Shown here: piece after piece, positions 18,134-26,775 of the stretch
Numbering within the stretch: the stretch's first letter is position 1
Layout of the letters: the number at the start of each line of letters is the position of its first letter
The notes under the pieces: generated by a model
Database searches by the model: none
Seen by the model: the letters and a program-made list of their open reading frames with translations, nothing else
What the model was told of the DNA's origin: nothing
Program-made: the position numbers and the translations under genes
DNA from: an uncultured Alistipes sp.
GTDB lineage: Bacteria; Bacteroidota; Bacteroidia; Bacteroidales; Rikenellaceae
Assembly (NCBI GenBank): GCA_900545315.1
Contig: UQYM01000004.1
Location: forward strand, 1 to 64,000
DNA: 64,000 nucleotides
Reading direction: 5' to 3'

Positions 18134-19612
18134 ATGAAAAAGAGACTTATTAACGTTGTCACACTCGGTTGCTCGAAGAACCTTGTCGATTCGGAACACC
18201 TGATGGCGCAGCTTCGTCGCAACAATTTCGATATCATTTACGACTCCAACTCGACAGACGCCAAGATTGTCATCATCAACACCTGTGGCTTTATCGGCGA
18301 TGCCAAAGAGGAGTCGATCAACACCATTCTCGGTTTTGTCCGGGCCAAAGAGGCCGGCGAAATCGACCATCTCTTTGTCATGGGCTGCCTGGCGGAACGC
18401 TACAAAAAGGATCTCGAAAAGGAGATTCCCGAGGTTGACCAATATTTCGGTGTAAACGATCTCTCGAAGATCATCGAACAGGTGGGCGGCACCTACCGCA
18501 ACGAATTGACCGGTGAACGTATGTTGACTACTCCGGCCCACTATGCCTATCTCAAAATTTCAGAAGGGTGCAATTGGGGTTGCGGTTACTGTGCGATTCC
18601 GCTGATTCGGGGACGGCACGTTTCGGTTCCGATGGAACAACTGGTTGCCGAAGCGGAGGGTTTGGCTCGTCAAGGGGTCAAAGAGTTGATCGTTATTGCC
18701 CAGGATACTACCTACTACGGCATGGATCTGTACGGCGAACGCAAATTGGGGGAACTGCTCCACAAACTCTGTCAAATTGACGGCATCGAGTGGATTCGTC
18801 TGCACTATGCCTACCCGACACACTTCCCGGAACAGGTGATTGAGGTGATGCGTGACGAGCCGAAAATCTGTAAATACCTCGATATTCCGTTCCAACACAT
18901 CAGCGACAGCCAGCTCAAAAGCATGCGTCGCGGATTGACCAAAGCAGAGACTTATACCCTGATTGAAAAGCTGCGTCAAGAGATTCCCGATATTGCGCTG
19001 CGTACCACCCTGCTGACCGGCTATCCGGGCGAGACTGAGGCCGATTTCGAGGAGTTGCTGCAATTTGTCCGCGATATCCGTTTCGAACGGCTCGGAGTCT
19101 TCCCATACAGCGAGGAGGAGGGCACCTACTCGGCCACTCAGCTGCACGACGATGTTCCGGAAGAGGTCAAACAGCAACGGGTTGATCGCATCATGGAGCT
19201 GCAAAACGAAATTTCGCTCGAAAACAACCAGAAGCGTATCGGTCGCATCGAACGGGTCATTCTTGATCGTCGCGAAGGTGACTATTGGATCGGAAAAAGC
19301 CAATACGACTCCCCCGAAGTGGATACCGAAATTTTTATTGATTTTTCGGAGAGCCAAAATACGAGCGACGCTGCGGTAGATTTGGACTCTTTGAAGGGGA
19401 TCACTGCCAACTCTGTCGCAGAGCCGAACCACAAACGTTCCAACACCTCGGCTCCACAAAACGCATCCGGCACACATGCCGCCTCCGACACGACGACCAA
19501 TCCCTGCACGCTCGACCCGGATCAATTGATTCCGGGCACATTTCTGCAGGTGAAGATTACTGAGGCCGAAGATTACGATCTGTATGCCACCCCAATCGGA
19601 TTGGATGCATAA
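18134..19612 (+). CDS. rimO: Ribosomal protein S12 methylthiotransferase RimO, with insertion
   Basis: RimO is a radical-SAM enzyme that methylthiolates an Asp of ribosomal protein S12. The N-terminal UPF0004 domain (VTLGCSKNLVDSE, INTCGFIGDAKEES, MGCLAERY) supplies three Cys for one cluster. The radical SAM motif CNWGCGYC supplies the other, followed by PLIRGRHVS and DIPFQH. At 492 residues it is about 60 longer than usual. The excess is a Ser/Thr/Asn-rich insert at about residues 405-460, between DTEIFIDF and IPGTFLQVKI of the C-terminal TRAM domain. Reading frame is kept across the insert. Confidence 0.95.
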   Translation: MKKRLINVVTLGCSKNLVDSEHLMAQLRRNNFDIIYDSNSTDAKIVIINTCGFIGDAKEESINTILGFVRAKEAGEIDHLFVMGCLAERYKKDLEKEIPEVDQYFGVNDLSKIIEQVGGTYRNELTGERMLTTPAHYAYLKISEGCNWGCGYCAIPLIRGRHVSVPMEQLVAEAEGLARQGVKELIVIAQDTTYYGMDLYGERKLGELLHKLCQIDGIEWIRLHYAYPTHFPEQVIEVMRDEPKICKYLDIPFQHISDSQLKSMRRGLTKAETYTLIEKLRQEIPDIALRTTLLTGYPGETEADFEELLQFVRDIRFERLGVFPYSEEEGTYSATQLHDDVPEEVKQQRVDRIMELQNEISLENNQKRIGRIERVILDRREGDYWIGKSQYDSPEVDTEIFIDFSESQNTSDAAVDLDSLKGITANSVAEPNHKRSNTSAPQNASGTHAASDTTTNPCTLDPDQLIPGTFLQVKITEAEDYDLYATPIGLDA

Positions 19613-20187
19613 ATCCTGCAACACTCCACTGTTTGCCAGACGCTCCAGCGGCCCCCAAACCCAATACATCTATTCCCCGGGCAGTACAGCAGACCCGCAC
19701 AGGAGACCGACTTGGTAAACGCGACACAGGGCATAATCGCCCCTGGATAATAAAGGGACCGCCTGAAAATTGGCCTGTGGGGTAAAGAGAGTGTGAGGAA
19801 AAGCAGAGGAGAAGCAAATTGAATCTGGCGAACAATTTTCCCCAAGCACCTATCATTACACGACTCTTGCGGGCAGTTTCCTTCCTTACAGGGAATTCTA
19901 TATCAACTCCACCCCCGTCAGCCCCCTTAACGAACTTTAGAATAAAGTTTCCACACACTCTGCCACAGATCTCCAACCACCCACACCCCACCAAACAACA
20001 CCGCATCCAAGCAGGGTTTACTCCAAATTGACCATAAGGTAGAATTGTTCGCACATTTAGCAAACAAATAAGCGCCTGATTGACAAAATATTTATTGGAA
20101 ACCACCGTTGAATATCCCTACAGAGATTGGAATATTCATAATAATTTGTTAATTTTGAATTGAAGAAACATTCTTCGGAACACTGAC
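19613..20187. other. Spacer between rimO and the coiled-coil/zapA operon
   Basis: No gene is recognised. The right part is AT-rich and carries the promoter at 20127-20157. The part near 19900-20030 is C-rich on the + strand. Confidence 0.5.
20127..20157 (+). promoter_or_regulatory. Promoter of the coiled-coil protein-zapA operon
   Basis: TTG (20127-20129), a 20-nt gap and TAATTTTG (20150-20157) fit the -33/-7 consensus. The start codon follows 30 nt later. Confidence 0.65.
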
Positions 20188-20475
20188 GTGGAGAGCAAAA
20201 CAATCATAGCCACGCTGAAGGGTCAGGTCGGCAAGCTGCTGGACGACAACCGGATGCTGCGCACCGAGCTTCGAAAACTCGTTGCTGAACGTGAACGCAT
20301 CGCCCTCCAGAAACGGGAAGCCGAAGAGAAGATACTCGCTTTGGAAAAACGGGTGCGAACGCTCGAAACAGCACGTGCCTTTGCGGGATCCAAAGCTGAC
20401 AACCGAGCGGCAAGACTACGCGTCAATCGCCTCATCCGAGAGATAGACAACTGCATTGCCCTGATGAACAGGTAA
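20188..20475 (+). CDS. Small coiled-coil protein upstream of zapA
   Basis: This 95-residue protein starts with GTG. It is nearly all helix-forming, with heptad-like Leu/charged repeats (TLKGQVGKLLDDNRMLRTEL, AEEKILALEKRVRTLE) over residues 8-65. It is 14 nt upstream of zapA, and a similar small coiled-coil gene often precedes zapA in Bacteroidetes. A ZapB-like role in the division ring is an inference from position and shape; there is no sequence proof. The GTG start is supported by the promoter 30 nt upstream. Confidence 0.75.
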   Translation: MESKTIIATLKGQVGKLLDDNRMLRTELRKLVAERERIALQKREAEEKILALEKRVRTLETARAFAGSKADNRAARLRVNRLIREIDNCIALMNR

Positions 20476-20489
20476 ACGCATATACGCAC

Positions 20490-20780
20490 ATGGCCACAAG
20501 GCGGATTACGGTCAAAATCGGAGGGAAAGAGTACCCGATGACCATTAACCAAAATGACGAAGAGAAATATCGCCGGGCCGCCAAGGAGATCAATAAATTG
20601 ATCGCCGCTTATAAAGCCAGCTATGTGGCTGAGCCCGAGGATTACCTCGCGATGGCAGCCATTCAGGTGGCCGTAGGGAAAGTAACCCTAGAGATGGATC
20701 GTTCGTTGAGCAACCAGCTGGAGGAGTTGGATGCCCTGAACCGAGAAATCGACAACTACTTGAATGACGTCAAACTGTGA
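20490..20780 (+). CDS. zapA: Cell division protein ZapA
   Basis: ZapA promotes bundling of FtsZ filaments at the division site. The 96-residue protein has the globular N-terminal part (ITVKIGGKEYPMTI, DEEKYRRAAKEINKLI) and a C-terminal helix that forms the coiled-coil dimer (LEMDRSLSNQLEELDALNREI). Its length matches the family. It shares an operon with the upstream coiled-coil gene and is followed by a structured RNA and rny. Confidence 0.92.
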   Translation: MATRRITVKIGGKEYPMTINQNDEEKYRRAAKEINKLIAAYKASYVAEPEDYLAMAAIQVAVGKVTLEMDRSLSNQLEELDALNREIDNYLNDVKL

Positions 20781-20812
20781 GTCAAAATAGTACGTTCTTT
20801 ACATAGACCTTA

Positions 20813-20839
20813 GGAATAAGCCCGCACGGATTCCTTTTT
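20813..20839 (+). terminator. Weak terminator-like hairpin after zapA
   Basis: GGAAT (20813-20817) pairs with ATTCC (20830-20834) and is followed by five T residues. The stem is short. Its loop holds a 10-nt element (20820-20829) that is an exact reverse complement of 21012-21021. Confidence 0.4.
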
Positions 20840-20846
20840 AACTTTG
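20839..20846 (+). promoter_or_regulatory. -7 box for the RNA between zapA and rny
   Basis: TAACTTTG matches TAnnTTTG and would start transcription near 20853. No -33 TTTG was found. Confidence 0.5.
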
Positions 20847-20851
20847 CGAAA

Positions 20852-21030
20852 CTCAACACTTTAAAAATTGGGGTCAAGCTCAGTTTTTCAAAAACAGGCC
20901 TTACCCTCCTTCGGGAGGTTTCTCGCTTCGGCGGGGACGTTGGAAGTTTGCGAGTTACGGCAGCCCCACACATGACGAGACAGGAGCTTCGTCAAACCCA
21001 AAGAAGGTTCCCCGTGCGGGCATTTTTTAT
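20852..21030 (+). ncRNA. ssrS: Structured RNA between zapA and rny, probable 6S RNA
   Basis: A -7 box begins the unit and six T residues (21023-21028) end it, giving about 175 nt. Inside are two adjacent hairpins with cUUCGg tetraloops: 20905-20918 (5 bp) and 20922-20935 (5 bp with one G-U). A third hairpin closes GACGA with TCGTC (about 20974-20993). GCCCCAC (20963-20969) can pair with 21014-21021 just before the T-run. No reading frame fits. 6S RNA sits beside zapA in several phyla, and I recall it between zapA and rny in Bacteroidales; identity rests on that and on size. It may also include the rny leader. Confidence 0.55.
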
Positions 21031-21071
21031 ATTGTTACGGACACAATTTAAACACTCAATATATAACGGAC

Positions 21072-22604
21072 ATGAACATACTGATAATCGTACTGGTCGT
21101 GCTGATCGTCATTGCCGGCGCAGCATCATACTACATCATACAGAAGGCTTTGGCTCGTAAAGCCGCTATTCTCAAAGAGGCTGAGACCGAAGGTGAAATG
21201 ATCAAAAAAGAGCGTATTCTCCAAGCCAAGGAGAAGTTCATTCAGCTCAAAAGCGAACACGACCGGATGGTAAACGAGCGCAACCAACGCCTGGCTCAAA
21301 GCGAACAACGCGCCAAACAGCTCGAAAACAATCTGCAACAACAGCAGCAAGAGCTGAACAAAAAGCTCAAAGAGCAGGACAATCTGCGCAATCAACTTGA
21401 GTCTCAACTGCAAAGCATCGAGCGCAAAAAGGAGGAGATCGAACGCAAGCTCAAGGAGCAGAACATGCACCTGGAGCAGATCAGCGGCATGAGCAGCGAA
21501 GAGGCCAAAAACGTTCTGATCGAGAACATGAAGGCTGAAGCCAAAACCGAAGCTCTCGCCTACATCAACGAGACGATGGAAGAGGCCAAGATGACTGCTA
21601 ACAAAGAGGCCAAGAAGATTGTGGTTCAGACGATTCAGCGTGTTGCGACCGAGGCAGCCATCGAGAACTCGGTAACCGCCTTCAACATCGACTCGGATGA
21701 GGTGAAGGGTCGTATCATTGGCCGTGAAGGACGTAACATCCGGGCTTTGGAGGCTGCAACCGGCGTAGAGATTATTGTAGATGATACCCCCGAAGCGATC
21801 ATTCTGTCGGGTTTCGATCCGGTTCGCCGAGAGATTGCCCGATTGGCCCTACATCAATTGGTTACGGACGGTCGTATTCACCCGGCACGTATTGAAGAGG
21901 TGGTGGCCAAGGTTGAAAAACAGATCGAAGAAGAGATCATCGAGGTGGGTAAACGTACCGCCATAGACCTCGGTATTCACGGTCTGCATCCGGACATGAT
22001 CCGCCTGATCGGTAAGATGAAATACCGCTCATCATACGGTCAGAACCTGCTGCAACACTCTCGTGAAACAGCCAATTTGTGTGGCATCATGGCTTCTGAA
22101 TTGGGCCTCAATGCGAAACTGGCCCGCCGTGCCGGTCTGCTGCACGACATCGGAAAGGTTCCCGATGACGAACCCGAATTGCCACACGCAATTATCGGTA
22201 TGCGTTTGGCAGAGAAATACAAGGAGCGTCCCGAAGTGGTCAACGCAATCGGAGCTCACCACGATGAGGTAGAGATGAATAACCTGATCGCACCGATCGT
22301 TCAGGTTTGCGATGCAATCTCCGGAGCTCGTCCAGGAGCACGGCGCGAAGTGGTGGAATCCTACATCAAACGTCTCAAGGAGATGGAGGATCTGGCCCTG
22401 AGCTATCCGGGCGTGATGAAGACCTATGCAATTCAGGCCGGACGTGAACTGCGTGTAATTGTCGGCAGCGATAAGATTTCCGATCAGGATGCCGACCAGC
22501 TCTCACACGATATTGCCAAAAAGATCCAGGACGAGATGACCTACCCGGGACAGGTGAAAATCACGGTCATTCGTGAAACTCGTTCGATCAGCTATGCAAA
22601 ATAA
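21072..22604 (+). CDS. rny: Ribonuclease Y
   Basis: RNase Y is a membrane-anchored endoribonuclease that starts mRNA decay. The 510-residue protein has an N-terminal membrane helix (NILIIVLVVLIVIAGAASYYI), a long charged coiled coil (about residues 30-195), a KH domain (GRIIGREGRNIRALEAATG), and an HD domain with LLHDIGKVPD and AIGAHHDEVE. It ends with PGQVKITVIRETRSISYAK, typical of the family. The length is normal. It follows the structured RNA and ends at a strong terminator. Confidence 0.97.
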   Translation: MNILIIVLVVLIVIAGAASYYIIQKALARKAAILKEAETEGEMIKKERILQAKEKFIQLKSEHDRMVNERNQRLAQSEQRAKQLENNLQQQQQELNKKLKEQDNLRNQLESQLQSIERKKEEIERKLKEQNMHLEQISGMSSEEAKNVLIENMKAEAKTEALAYINETMEEAKMTANKEAKKIVVQTIQRVATEAAIENSVTAFNIDSDEVKGRIIGREGRNIRALEAATGVEIIVDDTPEAIILSGFDPVRREIARLALHQLVTDGRIHPARIEEVVAKVEKQIEEEIIEVGKRTAIDLGIHGLHPDMIRLIGKMKYRSSYGQNLLQHSRETANLCGIMASELGLNAKLARRAGLLHDIGKVPDDEPELPHAIIGMRLAEKYKERPEVVNAIGAHHDEVEMNNLIAPIVQVCDAISGARPGARREVVESYIKRLKEMEDLALSYPGVMKTYAIQAGRELRVIVGSDKISDQDADQLSHDIAKKIQDEMTYPGQVKITVIRETRSISYAK

Positions 22605-22704
22605 CGCCGGGGACGGGGCCGTGAGATACAACTGGAGCGTTTTTCACCACTCATAGCGGGCGAATACCTCCCAACAGACCTCGAATCGGGCAATTCACTG
22701 AACT

Positions 22705-22745
22705 AACTAAAAAAGCCTTCTCGAATGGAGAAGGCTTTTTTAGTT
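22705..22745 (+). terminator. Rho-independent terminator of rny
   Basis: A perfect 18-bp stem (22705-22722 with 22728-22745) has a 5-nt loop and a six-T run in the 3' arm. A matching A-run in the 5' arm could also let it work on the minus strand, for the convergent outer-membrane gene. Confidence 0.92.
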
Positions 22746-22896
22746 TCATTTTCAGAAAGAGCCAAGAAGGAAAGGAAAAAGGAAAGAGATACAGGAAACG
22801 ATCCAAAAGAGATCAATAATTAGAACAGTCCATCTGTTTTCAACGGCTCACATCGCAATGATCAGACGTCCGTGTCTTACTTGATACTCACCTTTG

Positions 22897-25287
22897 TTAA
22901 TTTCCCCTTCCGGAAATGCGTGACGTATCCACATTCGATTCAACTCTTCGGGTACGAAATTCTTTACCACTCTTAAACTTATATTGCATAGACACCACTA
23001 ACATCGGCCGATTTCCCCAAAAAAAGGACTCTTCATAAAAGCTGGGATTATACACACGTCTCCAGGAATTATGCGTACCGAAAATATCATTAACTTGCAG
23101 ACTGACAGTCATCTTGTCCTTAAATAATTGCTGAACAACCCCTGCGTTGATATAATAGGCCCCGTCATACTGCGTGTATTCATTCCGATTGCGGGTGTAG
23201 CCATATGCACTGAGATTCAAAGAAGTTCCCTCCCTCAACGTAAATGTATTAACCAGATTTCCTGTAATCCGGTGATTATTTTTCCGATATTGATCAATGT
23301 GATACCAGGCAAGTGACCCGACCAAATTAGCCTTAATACTCCACCAGGGTGTCACCTGTATTGGCACGGCCGCCGACATGTACCACATGCTGCTGTTAGA
23401 CTGGTTTTCAGGCGTATGAATCAAGCCAATCGGATTCTCTGGATCGACCCGCGGTGTGGAGACCCATACGCCGGTCATCAAGTAAACCCCTGCAGTTAAG
23501 GTATATTTCTGTCGTATAATCCAATTCAGTGACATTTCGTGTGAAAAACTCGGTTTCAGTTTCGGGTTTCCAACTGAAACTTCCGTTTCGCTGACCGGTC
23601 GACGCAACGGCACCAACAACCAAAAACTCGGACGACGAATCTTGCGAGCATAACTGAAAATCAACTGGTCGGAATTTTTAAACGGAAAAATCAAATTGGC
23701 CTGCGGAAAAAAACTGACATAATTCTGCTTCTCAATATTATTGGCTCCGGCTACTGCTGGCATAGCGTAGGTATGTTCGATCCGCAAGCCGAAATCCAGA
23801 CTAAATTTATTGCTAAATGTATAAGCATAACTACCATAAACTGCCGAAATATGCTCGTCGTAAACGATGTCGTAAGTCTGGTCGGGCCGCACAACCCACT
23901 GCTCACCCACCTGATCCTCATATTTCATCCAGCTGTCTACTTTGCTAAATATATATTTAAACCCGGTTTTAATTCGTGCGTGCCCCCCGACTCTCAAATT
24001 AAAATCGCCGGCCACCGAGTATAAATTATTCTTTGATTCATTGCGACTACGATACGTATATGTGTCTCCGGGCAGAATATGGTCCACATCGACATTGCCT
24101 CCTGTATACGGATGAGTCTTTACATAATCGACCAACAGCTTAAAGGTGGAACCTGCAGTATCGAGCTTGGCAATATAGTTGGCAGACAAGTTCCAGTTTT
24201 TCTGCTTATTCAGATAGGTATAATCGCTCTCGATATTTCCCAAATGATTTCCGTTATAAAAAACCGTATCGACAACACTCATGTATGATTTTTGAGGGAA
24301 AAATCCTCTAAAATTAGCCTCTAAACCTACACTGTGCTTAGGATTGATATCATAAATAACACCTACACGCCCAGTAGGATTATCTCCTAAACTATTCTGT
24401 TTCCATTGAGATCTAAAACTATATCCGTTGTCATTGATTCTTTGGGCAATCCCATATCCATAATATTTGCTACGATCTTCGCTCAAATCAGCATACAGGC
24501 TCAAGTTGTCATGACGGTAATTAATACTAAACGAAGGTTGGATATATTGCTGGGGATTGTTATTCAACCGGGTTCCATAACGTATTCTCAACGATCCCTC
24601 CAGACCGTTATTCCACTGTTTGCGTAATGTCAGCTTGATAATTCCACCTTGCGCAACAGCTTCGTGCTCAACTCCTCCAATCGGAAAGACCTCTATGCGT
24701 TGAATATCTTCAGCCCGAATCGAATACAGATACTGAATCAGGGCTTCACCTGACTCGCGTACCAATCGATCATTCACATAAACCTGAACATTTTCTTTTC
24801 CGTTGATCGAAATACCTCTTCGTTCGTCAATCCAGACAGTAGGTGAAAGATCAAGCATCTCTTTGGCTGTTTGTCCGGCTGCAAGCGGAGAATTGCCTAC
24901 ATTGACAATGAACCGATCCGCTTCACGTTCGATCATCTTGGCTTGTACGACGACGCCATCCAACTCCGTCCATACAGGCTCAATTACTACATCTCCCAAA
25001 TCCAAGGACGATGTTAGAGCTATTTGTTGATTTAAAGAGTTATACCCCAAAAAGGAGGTACGAAGCGAATAATTTCCGGCAGGAACTTCTAAAAGGAAAC
25101 GTCCCTGATCATCAGAGCTCTCACCATAGACTTTCGTTGAGTCAGCAACCGATTTCAGTAATATGGTTACATAACTCACGGCTGTTCCATCCCGATCTAC
25201 AATGCGCCCGGAGAGCGAAAAACGTTCATTTTGAGCTTGTAGAGAGAGGCTACATCCTAACAACATAAAGAGCAACACCCTTTTCAT
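22897..25287 (-). CDS. TonB-dependent-receptor-like outer-membrane beta-barrel protein
   Basis: This protein of about 800 residues has a signal peptide (MKRVLLFMLLGCSLSLQAQ), then a carboxypeptidase-regulatory-like domain (FSLSGRIVDRDGTAVSYV, YSLRTSFLGYNSL) and a plug-like domain (QTAKEMLDLSPTVWIDERRG, VFPIGGVEHEAVAQGGIIKL). The rest is a barrel of alternating aromatic strands. It fits the Bacteroidetes outer-membrane beta-barrel family related to TonB receptors. Substrate is unknown, and there is no SusD partner nearby. The gene seems more AT-rich than its neighbours. Earlier in-frame Met codons reach 25314, so the start is uncertain. Confidence 0.85.
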   Translation of the reverse strand: MKRVLLFMLLGCSLSLQAQNERFSLSGRIVDRDGTAVSYVTILLKSVADSTKVYGESSDDQGRFLLEVPAGNYSLRTSFLGYNSLNQQIALTSSLDLGDVVIEPVWTELDGVVVQAKMIEREADRFIVNVGNSPLAAGQTAKEMLDLSPTVWIDERRGISINGKENVQVYVNDRLVRESGEALIQYLYSIRAEDIQRIEVFPIGGVEHEAVAQGGIIKLTLRKQWNNGLEGSLRIRYGTRLNNNPQQYIQPSFSINYRHDNLSLYADLSEDRSKYYGYGIAQRINDNGYSFRSQWKQNSLGDNPTGRVGVIYDINPKHSVGLEANFRGFFPQKSYMSVVDTVFYNGNHLGNIESDYTYLNKQKNWNLSANYIAKLDTAGSTFKLLVDYVKTHPYTGGNVDVDHILPGDTYTYRSRNESKNNLYSVAGDFNLRVGGHARIKTGFKYIFSKVDSWMKYEDQVGEQWVVRPDQTYDIVYDEHISAVYGSYAYTFSNKFSLDFGLRIEHTYAMPAVAGANNIEKQNYVSFFPQANLIFPFKNSDQLIFSYARKIRRPSFWLLVPLRRPVSETEVSVGNPKLKPSFSHEMSLNWIIRQKYTLTAGVYLMTGVWVSTPRVDPENPIGLIHTPENQSNSSMWYMSAAVPIQVTPWWSIKANLVGSLAWYHIDQYRKNNHRITGNLVNTFTLREGTSLNLSAYGYTRNRNEYTQYDGAYYINAGVVQQLFKDKMTVSLQVNDIFGTHNSWRRVYNPSFYEESFFWGNRPMLVVSMQYKFKSGKEFRTRRVESNVDTSRISGRGN

Positions 25288-25355
25288 TGTTTGCATACTA
25301 ACCATTAGCATCACGTTAATAGATTATGAATGTTTACAATTACTTGGGGTCTATT

Positions 25356-25385
25356 CAAATATAACAAAAAAACTATTAAATCCAA
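25356..25385 (-). promoter_or_regulatory. Promoter of the outer-membrane protein gene
   Basis: On the minus strand TTG (25383-25385) is followed after 19 nt by TATATTTG (25356-25363), close to the consensus. The region is AT-rich. Confidence 0.55.
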
Positions 25386-25917
25386 CGGAACAACCAAGTT
25401 AACAATAAGTTAACACACACTAACCGATTAAATTCATTGCCTGCTATTTCAAGCATACTATTTAGGCGAAATTGAGACAGAAAGTACTGCTGAATGATAC
25501 TATTTTGAACTTCCCTATCATCTGTGATCCATATCACAGCTACACACAGGAACAAGCCCCTTCAACCAATGATGAACTGCATATAAATTATTTAACAGGG
25601 TGAAGAACAATACACGTGACGGACACAAAATCGTCAGATTATTCATTACCCAACGCTAAAATAAGTGTAGGATAACTGTTATTTCTCTGGCTATAACCAC
25701 TCACACCCAACGCTCTATAGAGAAAAAGAGAAAGGGGATTTACTCCAGTTTTAGACAACCCTGCCCAAATGAATGCCTGATCATCTGAAAAATACAAATC
25801 ACTATACTACTTACCCCACTGTAGATAGATCCATCCCCCTCCAAGAATCAAAAGCCACATCGGAGAAAAACAACATGTTTAACGACAAAATGGACCCTGT
25901 TTTTTTAACAAAATTTG

Positions 25918-25925
25918 TATTTTTG
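25918..25925 (+). promoter_or_regulatory. -7 box for the ResB-like gene
   Basis: TATTTTTG matches TAnnTTTG and lies 19 nt before the ATG at 25945. It overlaps the upstream extension of the reading frame, which argues against a TTG start at 25915. Confidence 0.55.
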
Positions 25926-25944
25926 TAAAGCATCCCATTCACTT

Positions 25945-26775
25945 ATGACGTTTCTGCAGGAGATCAAAGAGATGCTCTCAACCTGGAGAGCAGCCGCTGT
26001 GTTGTTATTGCTGCTATCGGTGGCAATGGGTGCCGCCACCTTTTTAGAGAGTGGTTTGGGTACAGAAGCTGCCCTCAGTGTCATCTACCACTCCTGGTGG
26101 TTCTTTCTGCTGTTCGGTTTATTGGTGGCCAATTTCATTCTCCTATCCCAGAAACTGCTGCTCAACAAACGAAGACATTGGGGCGTTCTGCTCCTACATT
26201 ACGGTTTTACAGTAATTCTGCTCGGAGCTTTTACGACCCATCTTTGGGGATATGAGGGCACCCTACGAATTCGGATCGGACAAAGTACCAATCAATTGGT
26301 CACATCAGATGGGACATTGCACGAATTGCCGTTTAGTCTCGCTTTGCGTGATTTCAGACTGGTCCGGTACCCGGGATCCAACACCCCCTCTTCGTATGAA
26401 AGTGACCTGACGATCCAGGAGGGAACCCAAACACGTGAGGTGTCCATCAGCATGAACAATATTGCCCGAAACGGCAATTACCGCATTTACCAATCTTCGT
26501 ACGATCCCGACGAACAAGGCACGATTCTCTCTATCAACCACGACCCGGCTGGAAATAGCATCACCTATGCCGGATACGTTCTGTTGTGTGGCGGTTTGAT
26601 CGGGTCGATCGCCCAACGTGGATCGCGGTTCCGCATGTTGCTGTCACGCCTTGAAAACCGGCCTCAAACAAGCGCACTGGAACCAAATGTCAACAAAACC
26701 GCAACTCCGCGCTGGGATTGCCCTGTAACCAGGAATGAGTCTACCACTCTACCGCAAGATTCTCGCCCCGCATGA
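25945..26775 (+). CDS. ResB-like cytochrome c biogenesis protein
   Basis: ResB/CcsB proteins work with CcsA to attach haem to c-type cytochromes. The 276-residue product has membrane segments near residues 15-35 (AAVLLLLLSVAMGAATFL), 45-70 (WWFFLLFGLLVANFILL), 80-105 (WGVLLLHYGFTVILLGAF) and near 215-230 (ITYAGYVLLCGGLIGSIA). A periplasmic loop between them has the ResB pattern (YEGTLRIRIGQ, PFSLALRDFRLVRYPG). Bacteroidetes often fuse ResB to CcsA, but here the CcsA half is absent and none lies nearby. Its stop overlaps the next start (ATGA). Confidence 0.8.
   Translation: MTFLQEIKEMLSTWRAAAVLLLLLSVAMGAATFLESGLGTEAALSVIYHSWWFFLLFGLLVANFILLSQKLLLNKRRHWGVLLLHYGFTVILLGAFTTHLWGYEGTLRIRIGQSTNQLVTSDGTLHELPFSLALRDFRLVRYPGSNTPSSYESDLTIQEGTQTREVSISMNNIARNGNYRIYQSSYDPDEQGTILSINHDPAGNSITYAGYVLLCGGLIGSIAQRGSRFRMLLSRLENRPQTSALEPNVNKTATPRWDCPVTRNESTTLPQDSRPA

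Larger units (their letters stand above)
25315..25944. other. Divergent AT-rich spacer
   Basis: This 630-nt stretch separates the outer-membrane gene from the ResB-like gene. It contains a promoter at each end and no recognisable gene. Confidence 0.5.

Noticed and set aside
18560..19669. 369-codon open frame antisense to rimO
   Set aside because: It is a shadow of the well-supported rimO gene, with no family motifs.
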